A stretch of 64,000 nucleotides of DNA from Sphingomonas turrisvirgatae (GCF_001721295.1 NZ_MDDS01000005.1:1-64000), one strand, 5' to 3'. Counted from the first letter of the stretch, positions 45,216 through 55,836 are shown. Notes: generated by a model not told the origin, from the sequence alone. Translations and numbers: made by a program.

Positions 45216-46456
45216 GGCCGTCCGCGATCCCGGACATAGCGCTCGGCCAATGCGAGCGGGAGGGCGTCGGGCGCGGCTTCGAGTACGTCGATGCCTGCGC
45301 GCCGCAGTCGTTCGATCACGATGCGCCGCTCTCGCAGCAGGGTATGTGCCACGTTCGCGCGGATGATGTCGTCGGCGCTTGCGGGCCGCGCGTCGATCAG
45401 CCGTTCAAGCTCGGTATCGTGGAACAGCACGAACAGCACGCGATGGCGCTTCAGCATTCGCGCGGCCGCGGCGATCATCAGCTCGGCGGCGGTTGGATCG
45501 GTGAATTCGGTGAAGAGAATGACGAGACTGCGGCGTTGCAGCCGCTGGTCGAGGCTGACGAGGCTGAGCGTATAGTTGCTCTCGACTGCGCCATAGTCGA
45601 TCTGCGCGGCGGTGCGGTGCAGCGTGGCCAAACCGCTTGTTCCGGTGACGCTGCCCGAATCCGCATTGGGGCGTCCCGCGAAGCCGAACAGACGCACATT
45701 GTCGCCGGACTTCAGCGCCACGAAGGCGGAAAGCAATGCAGCCGAAATTGCGCGATCAACGCGGGGCAGGCCGTCGACCGGCTCGCTCATCGCGCGGCCG
45801 CAATCGACGGCGAACACGACGCTGTTGTCACGCTCGGGCCGGAATTCGCGGGCGAGCAGCGAAAAGTGCCGCGCCGACGCCTTCCAGTCGATCGCGCGGC
45901 GTTCCATGCCGGGCTGGAAATCGGTGAGCGACTGAAATTCGGTGCCGTCGCCGCTGTCGGGGCGGATGCGCGTGCCGAACTGGCAACTGCGCATGAACTG
46001 GCGCATCCCCTGTTCGCGCACTGAAGCAAGGTCGGGCAGGACCGCGATCGTTCGATCGAGCGGTCTGCTGCGCTGCCGCCAGGCAAGGCCGAGCGGGCCG
46101 GTGACGCGAGCCCAGACGCGCTCGACCCGCGCCGCACCGCGCCGGGCGGCGATGAAGCGGGTGGACTCCGGCTGCGGTTCGAGCGGTGCCGTGGCCTGCG
46201 CGGCGTAGGCAAGTGCAGGGTTCGGCCCCGTCAGATCGATCTTGGCGCCGACCTCGACCGAGCCTGGCGCGGCGAGGGCAAGGTCGTCGTCCCGGATCGC
46301 CGGTGCGGTCAGGCCGTCGATCAGGGTGAGGAGGCAGAGCGCGAGCACGAGTGCCACCGCCGCGAGCCAGCCGCCCGGCAGCAGGACACCCAGCACCAGC
46401 GCCAGCGGCGCGGCAGCGGCGACCAGCAGCACGGCCCGCTGAGTCGGGACGATCAA
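45212..46456 (-). CDS. DUF58 (vWA-like) protein of a MoxR operon
   Basis: About 414 residues. Two membrane segments at the N-terminus (RAVLLVAAAAPLALVLGVLL and AVALVLALCLLTLI), then the DUF58 signature REFRPERDNSVVFAVDCGRAMSE, and DFQPGMERRAIDWKASARH, typical of a MIDAS-type domain. The start is uncertain: TTG 46456 fits homologues (IVPTQRAVLL); the frame is open to TTG 46516. The AAA+ partner is encoded next door (MoxR). Confidence 0.88.
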   Translation of the reverse strand: MIVPTQRAVLLVAAAAPLALVLGVLLPGGWLAAVALVLALCLLTLIDGLTAPAIRDDDLALAAPGSVEVGAKIDLTGPNPALAYAAQATAPLEPQPESTRFIAARRGAARVERVWARVTGPLGLAWRQRSRPLDRTIAVLPDLASVREQGMRQFMRSCQFGTRIRPDSGDGTEFQSLTDFQPGMERRAIDWKASARHFSLLAREFRPERDNSVVFAVDCGRAMSEPVDGLPRVDRAISAALLSAFVALKSGDNVRLFGFAGRPNADSGSVTGTSGLATLHRTAAQIDYGAVESNYTLSLVSLDQRLQRRSLVILFTEFTDPTAAELMIAAAARMLKRHRVLFVLFHDTELERLIDARPASADDIIRANVAHTLLRERRIVIERLRRAGIDVLEAAPDALPLALAERYVRDRGRP

Positions 46457-46490
46457 CGCGCTTGCGCCCGGACGTTGAGCGGCACCGCGC

Positions 46491-47443
<953 letters not shown>

Positions 47444-47447
<4 letters not shown>

Positions 47448-48625
47448 GCCTTCACTTCCTTTCGCCAGTCGTCGAGTTGCTGCGCCGCGCGCAGCAGGTC
47501 GGGTTCGCTGTTCGCGTCGCGCACCTTTTGCGCGGTCGCGGCATAGGGGGTCGCTGTGTGCAGGGTATCGAGATGCGCATCGAGCGCCTCGCCCTGCAGC
47601 GTGCGGGGCAGGGCGAGGCGTCGCGCCGCCCAGTCGCGCACCGCATCGGCAAAGGCCCCGCCGCCCTCACGCGTGCGGCCCGCGCGGCGGGCAAGGCTCA
47701 CGATATTCTCGATCAGCGCGCGCTTGCCGAATGCCAGCGCGCGCGGCTCGCGGCGCGGCGGGCCGAAGCGGCTGAAGGTCGCGACGCCGGCCAGCAGCGC
47801 GGCGGCGAGCAGCGCGATCGTCACACCGACAAAGGGCGGCTCGAACAGCAGTTGCCCCATGTTCCGCCCGCCCGCGCCATGCGGCAGCATGATATCGAAC
47901 GCGACCTCGCCCGGATGATCCGGATCGAGCGCCCGGAGCAGCGCAATCGCGGCCTGCGCGTTCTGCCCGCTGGCAAGGCCGACATTGTTGAGCAGGTCGG
48001 GATCGGCGAGCACATAGACATTGGTGCCCTTGATCTCGGCGAGCACCGCCGCGCCGTCGGGCGCTTCGATCAGGCCGACCAGGTCCTTCCCGGCGATCGC
48101 CTGGATCGGTTCGCTCGTCGCGAACGGCTTCAGCGCCAGGCCGGACGGATAGCGCAGCCTGGTCGAACCGTCTTCCTGATGTGGCTCAACCTGCGTCAGC
48201 GCGCTCATCAGCCGCTGGATCGCCGCGGGGGGCACCATGCCATGCCGATCTTCCCGGTCGCGACGCAGCCTTTGCGGGGCGGTGAGCCATTTGGGCAGCA
48301 CGACCAGCGTCGGCCCTTCATGCCCGCCCATCGCGGCGCGCAACTCGTCCGGCTGCGTGCGAAGATTGGGCAGGAGGACCAGCAGGCCCTCACCGCGATC
48401 CTCGCTATCGCCGCTGAGCCAGGCGCTGCCGGCCGCCTGTTCGATCAGCTGGAACAGCGCCTGGAAGCCGGTGGCGTAGCGCGAGGTCGGCGAAGGGGCG
48501 TTGCTGCGCGGCCGGTCGAAGCGGTCGCCATAGGTCGCGGTCAGCAGGAAGCCGAGCATCGCCACCAGCCCCACGCCGATGAGGATCAGCACCGTGCGGC
48601 GGCGAAAGGGCGACGCTTCGCTCAC
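47444..48625 (-). CDS. DUF4350 domain membrane protein
   Basis: 393 residues from GTG 48625, which overlaps the DUF4129 stop. One N-terminal membrane segment ([23 protein letters not shown]), a periplasmic DUF4350 domain ([35 protein letters not shown]), a second membrane segment ([20 protein letters not shown]) and a cytoplasmic tail with [16 protein letters not shown]. It belongs to the MoxR operon and has no known enzymatic activity. Confidence 0.85.
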
Positions 48626-49290
48626 CGGCTGCCCAGCGCGAAACCGGCATAGTCGCCGCGGGCTCGCTCCCAGTCGGTGCGGGTCAGCATGCCGCCGGCG
48701 AACAAGCTGCGTTCGACATCGGCGACGATGCGGGCGAAGATGCCGCGCGCCGCATCGGGCAGCGCGTCGAAGCGGGCAATGTCGCGACTGGTGAGCGAGG
48801 GGCGCAGCGGATCGCCGCGCCACGCCTCGATATCCTGGATGCTGCGATGGAGGATCAGGCGCACCGCTTCGGCAAAGCGGCCCTGCGCGGCGAGCTGGTC
48901 GGCTTCGTCGAGCAGGGCGCGGGCGGCTGCGGCCTGCGGCACCCAGCGCGGCGCTTCTGACTGGGGCTGGCGGCCAAGCCGCAGCGCCAGCCACTCGCGC
49001 AGCGGACGATAGAGGATGAACAGCGCCGCCGCGACCGCCGCGGCGATCGCCAGCCACATCAGCACGGTCCATCCGCCGCCGACCCATTTGACGAAGCGGC
49101 CGAGCGCGTCGAACAGCTCGAGCAGCCAGCGCGGCGGCGGAGCGGTGTCGGGCTTGAACCAGGGTAGGTCGAACTGGATGCTGCTGTCGGCCCGGATCGC
49201 GCGATGCGCGGCATCGACCGCGGCGGCATCGCCGAAGACCGGCCCGGCGGGAGGGGGGGCGCCGCTTGCCGGCGCGGCCGGTACAGTCAC
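48622..49290 (-). CDS. DUF4129 domain membrane protein
   Basis: 222 residues from GTG 49290 (GGGGGA 7 bases upstream); ATG 49311 is an alternative. One membrane segment (VLMWLAIAAAVAAALFILYRP), then a C-terminal DUF4129 region (ARALLDEADQLAAQGRFAEAVRLILHRSIQDIE, LTSRDIA). First gene of the operon DUF4129-DUF4350-MoxR-DUF58-SpoIIM-RDD. Confidence 0.83.
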   Translation of the reverse strand: MTVPAAPASGAPPPAGPVFGDAAAVDAAHRAIRADSSIQFDLPWFKPDTAPPPRWLLELFDALGRFVKWVGGGWTVLMWLAIAAAVAAALFILYRPLREWLALRLGRQPQSEAPRWVPQAAAARALLDEADQLAAQGRFAEAVRLILHRSIQDIEAWRGDPLRPSLTSRDIARFDALPDAARGIFARIVADVERSLFAGGMLTRTDWERARGDYAGFALGSR

Positions 49291-49403
49291 TCGCAATCCC
49301 CCGTCACGCATCCGTTGGAGCAAATCACCCGTTTGCGCGCAACGCTTTTCGCTCCTAACGTCCCGGCAACGAAGAAACGAATGTTACAGGGAGTGACCGC
49401 CTC

Positions 49404-50813
49404 TTGATCCGCACCCTTATCGGTGTCGCCGCCGTGGCGACGCTTGCCGCGTGCACCAGCGATGCACGGCCCAAGAGCGCGTCCAGCGACGCGCCTTCCC
49501 GCAACCCGGGCAAGGCCTATGACCGCAATCCCTATCCCTCGACCTATCGCGCTTACCCCGGCGTGCCGACGCTGGTCACCAACGTCACGATCTTTGACGG
49601 CGAGGGCGGGCGGATCGACGGCGGATCGGTGCTGTTTCGTGACGGCCGCATCGTCGAGGTAGGGCAGTCGATCGCCGCGCCGGACGGGGCAACGGTCATC
49701 GACGGGCAGGGCAAATATGTCACGCCGGGCGTGATCGACGTGCACAGCCATCTCGGCGATTATCCGAGCCCCGGCGTGGATGCGCATTCCGACGGCAACG
49801 AGGCGACCGGGCCGGTAACGGCAGAGGTGTGGGCCGAGCATAGCGTCTGGCCGCAGGATCCCGGCTTTTCGCGCGCGCTGACCAATGGCGGGGTGACGAC
49901 GCTTCAGATCCTGCCGGGATCGGCAAACCTGTTCGGCGGGCGCTCGGTGACGCTCAAGAACGTCTACGCCCGCACGATGCAGGGGATGAAGTTCCCCGGC
50001 GCGCCTTATGGGCTCAAGATGGCGTGCGGCGAGAACCCCAAGCGCGTCTATGGCGGCAAGGGGCGGATGCCGTCGACCCGGATGGGCAATATCGCGGTCG
50101 ATCGCGGCACCTGGGCCAAGGCGCAGGACTATCGCCGGCGCTGGGACCGTTATGAGAAGGACGGCGGCGAGGCGCCGACGCGCGACATCGCCATGGATAC
50201 GCTGCGCGGCGTGCTGGCGGGCGAGATCATCGTCCACAACCACTGCTATCGCGCCGACGAAATGGCCATCGTCCTCGATATGGCCAAGGAATTCGGCTAC
50301 AAGGTCGGCACCTTCCACCACGCGGTCGAGGCGTACAAGATCGCCGACCTGCTCAAGGCCAACGGCACCTGCGCGGCGGTGTGGGCCGACTGGTGGGGCT
50401 TCAAGATGGAAAGCTATGATGCGATCCAGGAGAACCTCGCCATCCTGGAGCGCGAGGGCGCCTGCGCGATGATCCATTCGGACGATGCGAACGGCATCCA
50501 GCGCCTGAACCAGGAAATCGCCAAGGTTCGCGCCGCGGCCAAGCGCGCGGGCTATGACATTCCCGAGGAACGCGCCTGGCGCTGGGCGGCGATCACGCCG
50601 GCACGGGCGCTTGGCATCGACCAGGTGACCGGCAGCCTGAAGCCGGGCAAGATGGCCGATGTGGTGTTGTGGAACGGCAATCCGTTCAGCGTCTATACCC
50701 GGCCCGAAAAGGTGTGGATCGACGGTGCGATGATGTACGATGCGCTCGATCCGAAAAAGCGGCCGGTGTCCGATTTCGAACTGGGCCAGCCGGGCGAAGG
50801 AGACGTGAAGTGA
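49404..50813 (+). CDS. lipoprotein amidohydrolase
   Basis: 469 residues from TTG 49404 (AGGGAG upstream). Lipobox LAAC with Cys about residue 16. Metal-dependent amidohydrolase: VIDVHSHLGDYPSPG (HxH), IVHNHCYRADEM (His), GTFHHAVEA (His) and MIHSDDANGIQ (Asp), then PARALGIDQVTGSLKPGKMADVVLW. Imidazolonepropionase-like family; probably periplasmic hydrolase of an unknown amide or dipeptide. The next amidohydrolase overlaps by 4 bases. Confidence 0.9.
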   Translation: MIRTLIGVAAVATLAACTSDARPKSASSDAPSRNPGKAYDRNPYPSTYRAYPGVPTLVTNVTIFDGEGGRIDGGSVLFRDGRIVEVGQSIAAPDGATVIDGQGKYVTPGVIDVHSHLGDYPSPGVDAHSDGNEATGPVTAEVWAEHSVWPQDPGFSRALTNGGVTTLQILPGSANLFGGRSVTLKNVYARTMQGMKFPGAPYGLKMACGENPKRVYGGKGRMPSTRMGNIAVDRGTWAKAQDYRRRWDRYEKDGGEAPTRDIAMDTLRGVLAGEIIVHNHCYRADEMAIVLDMAKEFGYKVGTFHHAVEAYKIADLLKANGTCAAVWADWWGFKMESYDAIQENLAILEREGACAMIHSDDANGIQRLNQEIAKVRAAAKRAGYDIPEERAWRWAAITPARALGIDQVTGSLKPGKMADVVLWNGNPFSVYTRPEKVWIDGAMMYDALDPKKRPVSDFELGQPGEGDVK

Positions 50814-52108
50814 AGCGCCTCCTGCTTGCCGCTGCGGCGCTGACCGCATTCCCTGCCGCCGCGCAGACCGTGGCGTTTACCAACGCCAGGCTGGTCATCG
50901 GCGATGGCTCTGCCCCGGTCGAGGACGGCACGGTCGTCGTGCGCGACGGGCGCGTGGTCGCCGCCGGCCGCGGCGTTTCAGTCCCGGCCGGCGTGCCGGT
51001 CGTCGATGCCGGTGGCCGCTATGTGACGCCGGGCATCTTTGCGGGCTTCACTCGCATGGGCATCGTCGAAGTCGATGGCGTGAGCGAGGCCAACGATGCC
51101 GGAGCCGGCAACACGCCGTTCAACGCATCGATCGACGTGGTGCCGGGCGTCAATCCCCGGACCAGCGCGATCACGCTCAACCGGGCCGAGGGCATCACGC
51201 GCGCCGTCGTCGCGCCGCAGGCACGCGGATCGATCTTTGCCGGGCAGGGGGCGATCATCGACCTTGGTGCGGACATGGACGCGGTGACCAAACCGCGCGC
51301 CTTCCAGTTCATGGAATATGGCGAGACCGGCGCATCGCGCGGCGGGGGCAGCCGCCCGGCAGCCTATGCGATGCTCAAGAACATCCTGTTTGAGGTACGC
51401 GACTATGCCCGCGTGCCGGGCAGCTTCGCCGATCGCGGCAAGGACGCGCTGCTCACGCGGGCCGATGCGCAGGCGCTGGTGCCGGTCGTCAATGGACAGG
51501 TGCCGCTGCTGGTTCATGTCGAGCGCGCGTCGGACATCCTGACCATCCTCGGCCTCAAGCGTGAGGTGCCGGCGCTCAAGCTGGTGCTGGTCGGCGCCAG
51601 CGAAGGCTGGATGGTCGCGCCGCAGATCGCGGCGGCGGGCGTGCCGGTGCTCGCCTCGGCGCTGGCCGACCTGCCAGCCTCGTTCGAGCAGCTGGCCGCG
51701 ACGCAGTCGAATATCGGGCGGATGCAGAAGGCCGGCGTCACCGTCGGCATCGGCATGATCAACGATGACGAGGCGCGTCAGGCGCGGCTGGTGAAGCAAT
51801 ATGCCGGCAACCTGGTGGCGCTGAACAAGATCCCCGGCGCATCCGGCCTCGATTGGGGCCAGGCATTCGCCGCGATCAGCTCGAAGCCGGCCGAGGCAAT
51901 GGGCATGGGCACCGAGTTCGGCTCGTTGCGGACGGGACGCCGCGGCGACCTGGTGATGTGGGACGGCGATCCGCTGGAGATCGGCAGCGCGGCAGTGCGC
52001 GTTTATATCGACGGGATCGAACAGCCGCTGATCACGCGGCAGGACAAGCTCAAGCAGCGCTACCTCGATCCCAAGGAAGGTGTGCTGCCCAAGGCATATG
52101 AACGTTGA
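50810..52108 (+). CDS. second amidohydrolase of a pair, lacking the HxH motif
   Basis: 432 residues from GTG 50810 overlapping the previous stop (GAAGGAG upstream). Signal peptide KRLLLAAAALTAFPAAAQ, then an amidohydrolase fold with VVVRDGRVVAAG and YVTPGIFAGFTRMGIVE in the place where its partner has the metal-binding HxH; LLVHVERASD keeps one His, and GTEFGSLRTGRRGDLVMWDGDP the C-terminal strand. It may be catalytically impaired or bind metal differently, possibly acting with the first enzyme. Confidence 0.88.
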   Translation: MKRLLLAAAALTAFPAAAQTVAFTNARLVIGDGSAPVEDGTVVVRDGRVVAAGRGVSVPAGVPVVDAGGRYVTPGIFAGFTRMGIVEVDGVSEANDAGAGNTPFNASIDVVPGVNPRTSAITLNRAEGITRAVVAPQARGSIFAGQGAIIDLGADMDAVTKPRAFQFMEYGETGASRGGGSRPAAYAMLKNILFEVRDYARVPGSFADRGKDALLTRADAQALVPVVNGQVPLLVHVERASDILTILGLKREVPALKLVLVGASEGWMVAPQIAAAGVPVLASALADLPASFEQLAATQSNIGRMQKAGVTVGIGMINDDEARQARLVKQYAGNLVALNKIPGASGLDWGQAFAAISSKPAEAMGMGTEFGSLRTGRRGDLVMWDGDPLEIGSAAVRVYIDGIEQPLITRQDKLKQRYLDPKEGVLPKAYER

Positions 52109-52758
52109 ACGCGCCGGGCAGCTGCGTGAATGCTGAACCTCGCAAGGCCGGCCGCCCGCGCGATCCGGCCAAGCACAACGCGATCGTCGCGGCGGCGCGT
52201 GCAGCCTTTTTCGCGCGCGGCTTTCACGCCGCAACGATCGAGGACATTGCCGCCGCCGCCGGCGTGTCCAAGGTCACCGTTTACAGCCGCTTTGGCGACA
52301 AGGAGACGTTGTTCGAAGAGGTGATCCGGGTCGAAAGCGTGCGGATGGCCGCCGTGTTCGAGGCCGAGATCGCGGCGGGAACGACGCTGGAGGATCAGCT
52401 CAATGCCTTTGGCGTGGCGCTGGCCGGGCTCAAGTTCAGCGAGGAGCATGTCGCGGTCGATCGCGTGCTGATGAACGAGATCGCGCAGATCCCGGCGCTG
52501 GCGCAGCGTTTCTTTGCGGCCGGCCCGCGGCTTTGCATGAACCGGCTCAATGAAGTGATCGGCGCTGCCGCAACGCGCGGAGAAATCGAGGTCGACGACC
52601 CGATGCTTGCCGCCGACGACCTGGTCGGGCTGTGGCTGGGCGCGGGGGATCTTGAGATCAAGCTGGGGCTGGCGCCGCTGCCGAGCGTCGACGCGATCCG
52701 GCGACGGGTGCGTCGCGCCACGCGACTGTTTCTAAAGATGGTCGGATCGAAGGCGTGA
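52105..52758 (+). CDS. TetR-family transcriptional regulator
   Basis: 217 residues from TTG 52105 overlapping the preceding stop (TTGA); GTG 52126 is possible. N-terminal helix-turn-helix: AARAAFFARGFHAATIEDIAAAAGVSKVTVYSRFGDKETLF. The C-terminal ligand domain (LEDQLNAFGVALAGLKF, LFLKMVGSKA) resembles AcrR-type proteins. Co-transcribed with the amidohydrolases, it may respond to their substrate. Confidence 0.92.
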   Translation: MNAPGSCVNAEPRKAGRPRDPAKHNAIVAAARAAFFARGFHAATIEDIAAAAGVSKVTVYSRFGDKETLFEEVIRVESVRMAAVFEAEIAAGTTLEDQLNAFGVALAGLKFSEEHVAVDRVLMNEIAQIPALAQRFFAAGPRLCMNRLNEVIGAAATRGEIEVDDPMLAADDLVGLWLGAGDLEIKLGLAPLPSVDAIRRRVRRATRLFLKMVGSKA

Positions 52759-52796
52759 CGATCCGCGTTGTTTGGCCAAAAGAGAAGGAGCGATCG

Positions 52797-53153
52797 ATGC
52801 GCAACACCAGTTTCGTGATCCTCGCCGCGCTGCTTGTCACAGCGTGCAACGACGGCGCTCAACCGGCCGCCAATGTCGCGATGAACGAGGTGGCGGCGAA
52901 CGAGGCCGACGCGACCAATTACCAGGCCGAAGTCATCGCGCTGCCGGTCGCCGCGCAGGAAGGCGTGTTCCTCCGCGCCGTTCGCGATGCCCGCCTTGCC
53001 TGTCAGAAGGTGACGAAGAGCGAGCGGCTGGAGGATCGCCAGGGCAACCCGACCTGGCGCGCGACGTGCGACGGGAACAACCCGCACCTTATCTCGATCA
53101 CGCGTGACGGCACCGCCAAGATCGTGAGCCGGACCGACGCCCCGCGCGGCTGA
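52797..53153 (+). CDS. small lipoprotein (unrecognised)
   Basis: 118 residues from ATG 52797 with AGAAGGAG about 8 bases upstream. Signal MRNTSFVILAALLVTAC has a clean lipobox (Cys17). The rest is acidic to neutral and includes AVRDARLACQKVTKSERLEDRQGNPTWRATCDG, with two Cys that could form a disulfide. No function known. It follows the TetR gene by 38 bases. Confidence 0.75.
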   Translation: MRNTSFVILAALLVTACNDGAQPAANVAMNEVAANEADATNYQAEVIALPVAAQEGVFLRAVRDARLACQKVTKSERLEDRQGNPTWRATCDGNNPHLISITRDGTAKIVSRTDAPRG

Positions 53154-53214
53154 TCCGAACGAGAAAAGGGGGGAAGCGCGCCGTGACGCGCTCCCCCGCA
53201 AGTTCGGGGCGCTT

Positions 53215-55671
53215 CTAGAGACCGACGACGCCGCCGTCGTTCTTGGTGATGACGACCAGCGCCGACCGGGGTCGCGTTCCGGCCGGCGCGGTGCCGCTGG
53301 CCTGGGTCGCCGGCCAGTTGCTGGTCGGCGCGGTCGGCGTGCCGCCTTCGCCCGGATGCTGGACGCCGACGAACAGCGTGCGGCCGTCCGGAGTCGAATC
53401 GACGCCGGTGATCTCGCAATCGACGGGCCCGATCAGGAAGCGGCGCAGATTGCCGCCGGGCGCCGCGCCGATGCGGGTGACCGCCGTGACCGTGCCGCCC
53501 GCGCCGTCGGCGTTGCTGACCGTGCGCGTGCCGCCGTCGTTCACGGAGCCGGGCAGGCCCAGCAGCATCTGGTTGTTGGTGACATCGGTGAACGCGCCAT
53601 CGTCGGTCTGCAGCCACACGAACGGCTTGTTCTGGCCGCTGACGTTGCTGGCGCGGCCGAAGCGAAGGCCATCGGGGCTGGAAAAATCGTTGTCCGCCGT
53701 CAGGCCCGACAGGTTGATGTTGGTCGGGTCGAGGTCCGAGCCTGCGCCAAAGGCATAGATGTCCCAGGCGAAGGTCAGTGCCTCGGTCGTATCGCCCGCT
53801 TCGCGCAGGCGGAGGATGTGGCCGTTGCGGTTGCTGCGCGAGGTGCTGGGCGGATCGAGATAGGCGCGCGGGTTGGTCGCATCGACTCGCGCCGGCGTGC
53901 GGCTCGAATTGTTGGTGAGCGTCAGATAGAGCTCACCTGTCGCCGGATTGACCGCGGTCCATTCCGGTCGATCCATCGGCGTGGCACCCAGCGCATCGGC
54001 GGCAAGCCGGGTGTTGACCAGCACATCGGCCTGGCTGGCGAAGGGATAGGTCGCGTTCGACGCCGTCAGCGGCCCGGTGCCGAACACCAGCGGACGCCAT
54101 TCGCCCGTGCCGTTGGCGTTGAACACCGCGACATAGAGGATGCCCGTGTCGAGATATTTGTCGCCCATCGCGAGGCGATCGGTCGCGGCGGCATCGTTCG
54201 CGGTCCATGGCGTCGCCGAGACGAACTTGTAGAGATATTCGTTCTGCGCGTCGTCGCCCATGTACCAGGCCGGCTTGCGGCCCGCGACCATGTTGCCCGG
54301 CCAGCAGCCTTCATGGTTGAAGCGGCCGAGCGCGGTGCGCTTGCGCGGGGTCGAGGTGGGCACATAGGGGTCGATCTCGACCACCCAGCCGAACTGATTG
54401 GGTTCGTTGCGCCAGTCGGTCGTGGCGGTGCCACCTGTCGTGGCGCGCGCGTCCCAGCGACGGAACAGCGTGTTGCCGCTGTCGGCGGCGACCACGGTCG
54501 ACCAGCCATAGCTGCCGGTGCTGCTGCTCACGCCGGCGCGGGCCAGGGCGGTGATTTCCTTTGCCGTGCGGTTGGCATTGTCGCCCGAGCGGCGGAAATA
54601 GCCCGCCCAATTCTCTTCGCACGTCAGGTACGTCGCCCAGGCGGTGCTGCCATTGGCGCAGTTGTTGATCGTGCCGCGACCGGCCGTGCCATCGGTCGAA
54701 TAGGGCGTGACGAGATAGTCGGTGCCGCGCACCGGGCCGCTGAACGTCATCGGCGTGTTGGGCGTGATGCGGCGGTTGAAGCTGCTGGCCGGGACATAAG
54801 CCCAGGAGCGGCCTGCGCCCTCGACATATTCGAGCACGCCCACGCCATGTGCCTCGATCTCCTTGATCGCTTCGCTTTCCGGGCGCACGCCGCCGGGCGA
54901 GGTCGATCCGCCGACGTGCAGATATTGGGTCAGGATGTTCTCGTAATTTTGGACGATCAGCCCGCGCGTCGAACTGGCGTCGTCGCGCGTGCCGGTGGCG
55001 CTGAGCCCGAAATAGTTGAGGCCGTCATGCTGATCGCCGACGCGCTGCGCGAAGTTGGTATCGGTGCCATTGTTGGCATAGGCTGCGACGCCCGCCGCGA
55101 TGGGATCGCCGGTGCGGCCGCCGATCGTGACGGTGTAGCCCGCCGGCACGGTGACGACGTCGTTCTTGTTCTTGGCCACGGCGGCGAAGCCGATCGCCGC
55201 GGGCGCGATGGTCACGCTGACCGTGTCGCGGCCGATCTGTCCCGACGTGTCGGTTGCGTTGTACTGGAAGGTCAGCACCGTCGGCGCTGACACGCCCGGC
55301 GCGATGAACGAGGCCGCGTTGGTGTTTGCGCCCGACAGCGCGACGGGCGGTCCCGCCGTCTGCACCCAGGCAGCGGTGAGCGCGCCATCGTCCTTGGCCT
55401 CGGCCGTCAGCGTGACGACTCGACCAGCGGTCGTGCTGCCGCTCGATCCGATCGAAACGACGGTCGGCGAGGAATCGAAATCGCCGCCATCGCAGGCCGA
55501 CAGCATCGTGCCGCCCAGCAGCGCCGCCGCCGCCGCGCCGCCGCCCGAGCGCAGCGTCGCGCGCCGCGAATAGCGCTGTTCGATCATCGCGCCGAGCGGC
55601 GTTGTGGTGGAGCGGTTGGTCTCGATATCGCCGTCACAATAGGCGAAGTCGGCGTTCATGATCTGCGTCAT
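53215..55671 (-). CDS. phoX: PhoX-family alkaline phosphatase with N-terminal Ig-like domain
   Basis: Ca/Fe-dependent phosphomonoesterase family (DUF839). 818 residues from ATG 55671. A Tat-type signal with RRATLRSGGGAAAAALLGG starts near residue 36, preceded by a long N-region; SACDGG follows. An Ig-like or PKD-like domain (about 70-155) precedes the PhoX core: GDQHDGLNYFGL, STSPGGVRPE, YLTCEENWAGYFRR, GRFNHEG, DLDPTNINL, LIGPVDCEITGVDSTPDGRTLFVGVQHPGEGG. Three in-phase Pho-box-like heptamers lie about 65 bases upstream. Confidence 0.92.
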   Translation of the reverse strand: MTQIMNADFAYCDGDIETNRSTTTPLGAMIEQRYSRRATLRSGGGAAAAALLGGTMLSACDGGDFDSSPTVVSIGSSGSTTAGRVVTLTAEAKDDGALTAAWVQTAGPPVALSGANTNAASFIAPGVSAPTVLTFQYNATDTSGQIGRDTVSVTIAPAAIGFAAVAKNKNDVVTVPAGYTVTIGGRTGDPIAAGVAAYANNGTDTNFAQRVGDQHDGLNYFGLSATGTRDDASSTRGLIVQNYENILTQYLHVGGSTSPGGVRPESEAIKEIEAHGVGVLEYVEGAGRSWAYVPASSFNRRITPNTPMTFSGPVRGTDYLVTPYSTDGTAGRGTINNCANGSTAWATYLTCEENWAGYFRRSGDNANRTAKEITALARAGVSSSTGSYGWSTVVAADSGNTLFRRWDARATTGGTATTDWRNEPNQFGWVVEIDPYVPTSTPRKRTALGRFNHEGCWPGNMVAGRKPAWYMGDDAQNEYLYKFVSATPWTANDAAATDRLAMGDKYLDTGILYVAVFNANGTGEWRPLVFGTGPLTASNATYPFASQADVLVNTRLAADALGATPMDRPEWTAVNPATGELYLTLTNNSSRTPARVDATNPRAYLDPPSTSRSNRNGHILRLREAGDTTEALTFAWDIYAFGAGSDLDPTNINLSGLTADNDFSSPDGLRFGRASNVSGQNKPFVWLQTDDGAFTDVTNNQMLLGLPGSVNDGGTRTVSNADGAGGTVTAVTRIGAAPGGNLRRFLIGPVDCEITGVDSTPDGRTLFVGVQHPGEGGTPTAPTSNWPATQASGTAPAGTRPRSALVVITKNDGGVVGL

Positions 55672-55735
55672 TGCTGCGTGTCCCCTCGACTATCCCGGGC
55701 GCGGGACAGCCACAGGGGGCGTGTGGCGGGCGCAT

Positions 55736-55764
55736 TTGACAGGTTGATGAGCGCGCGTTGACGA
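55736..55764 (-). promoter_or_regulatory. candidate Pho box shared by phoX and gsp genes
   Basis: On the minus strand three heptamers recur every 11 bases: TCGTCAA (55764-55758), CGCTCAT (55753-55747) and CTGTCAA (55742-55736). Against the PhoB half-site CTGTCAT they match 4, 5 and 6 of 7. The site lies 65 bases from the phoX ATG and about 70 from the divergent gene at 55837, so PhoB could act on both. Confidence 0.5.
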
Positions 55765-55836
55765 AGGCGTTGCGCTTTCGCGTCAGTTCGATGACGCGAT
55801 TGCCGCCGGCCGGGGGAGCGATGTAATGCGCAGGCG

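Noticed and set aside
53356..55290. 644-codon plus-strand open frame opposite phoX
   Set aside because: Antisense to a well-supported PhoX sequence; no recognisable domains.
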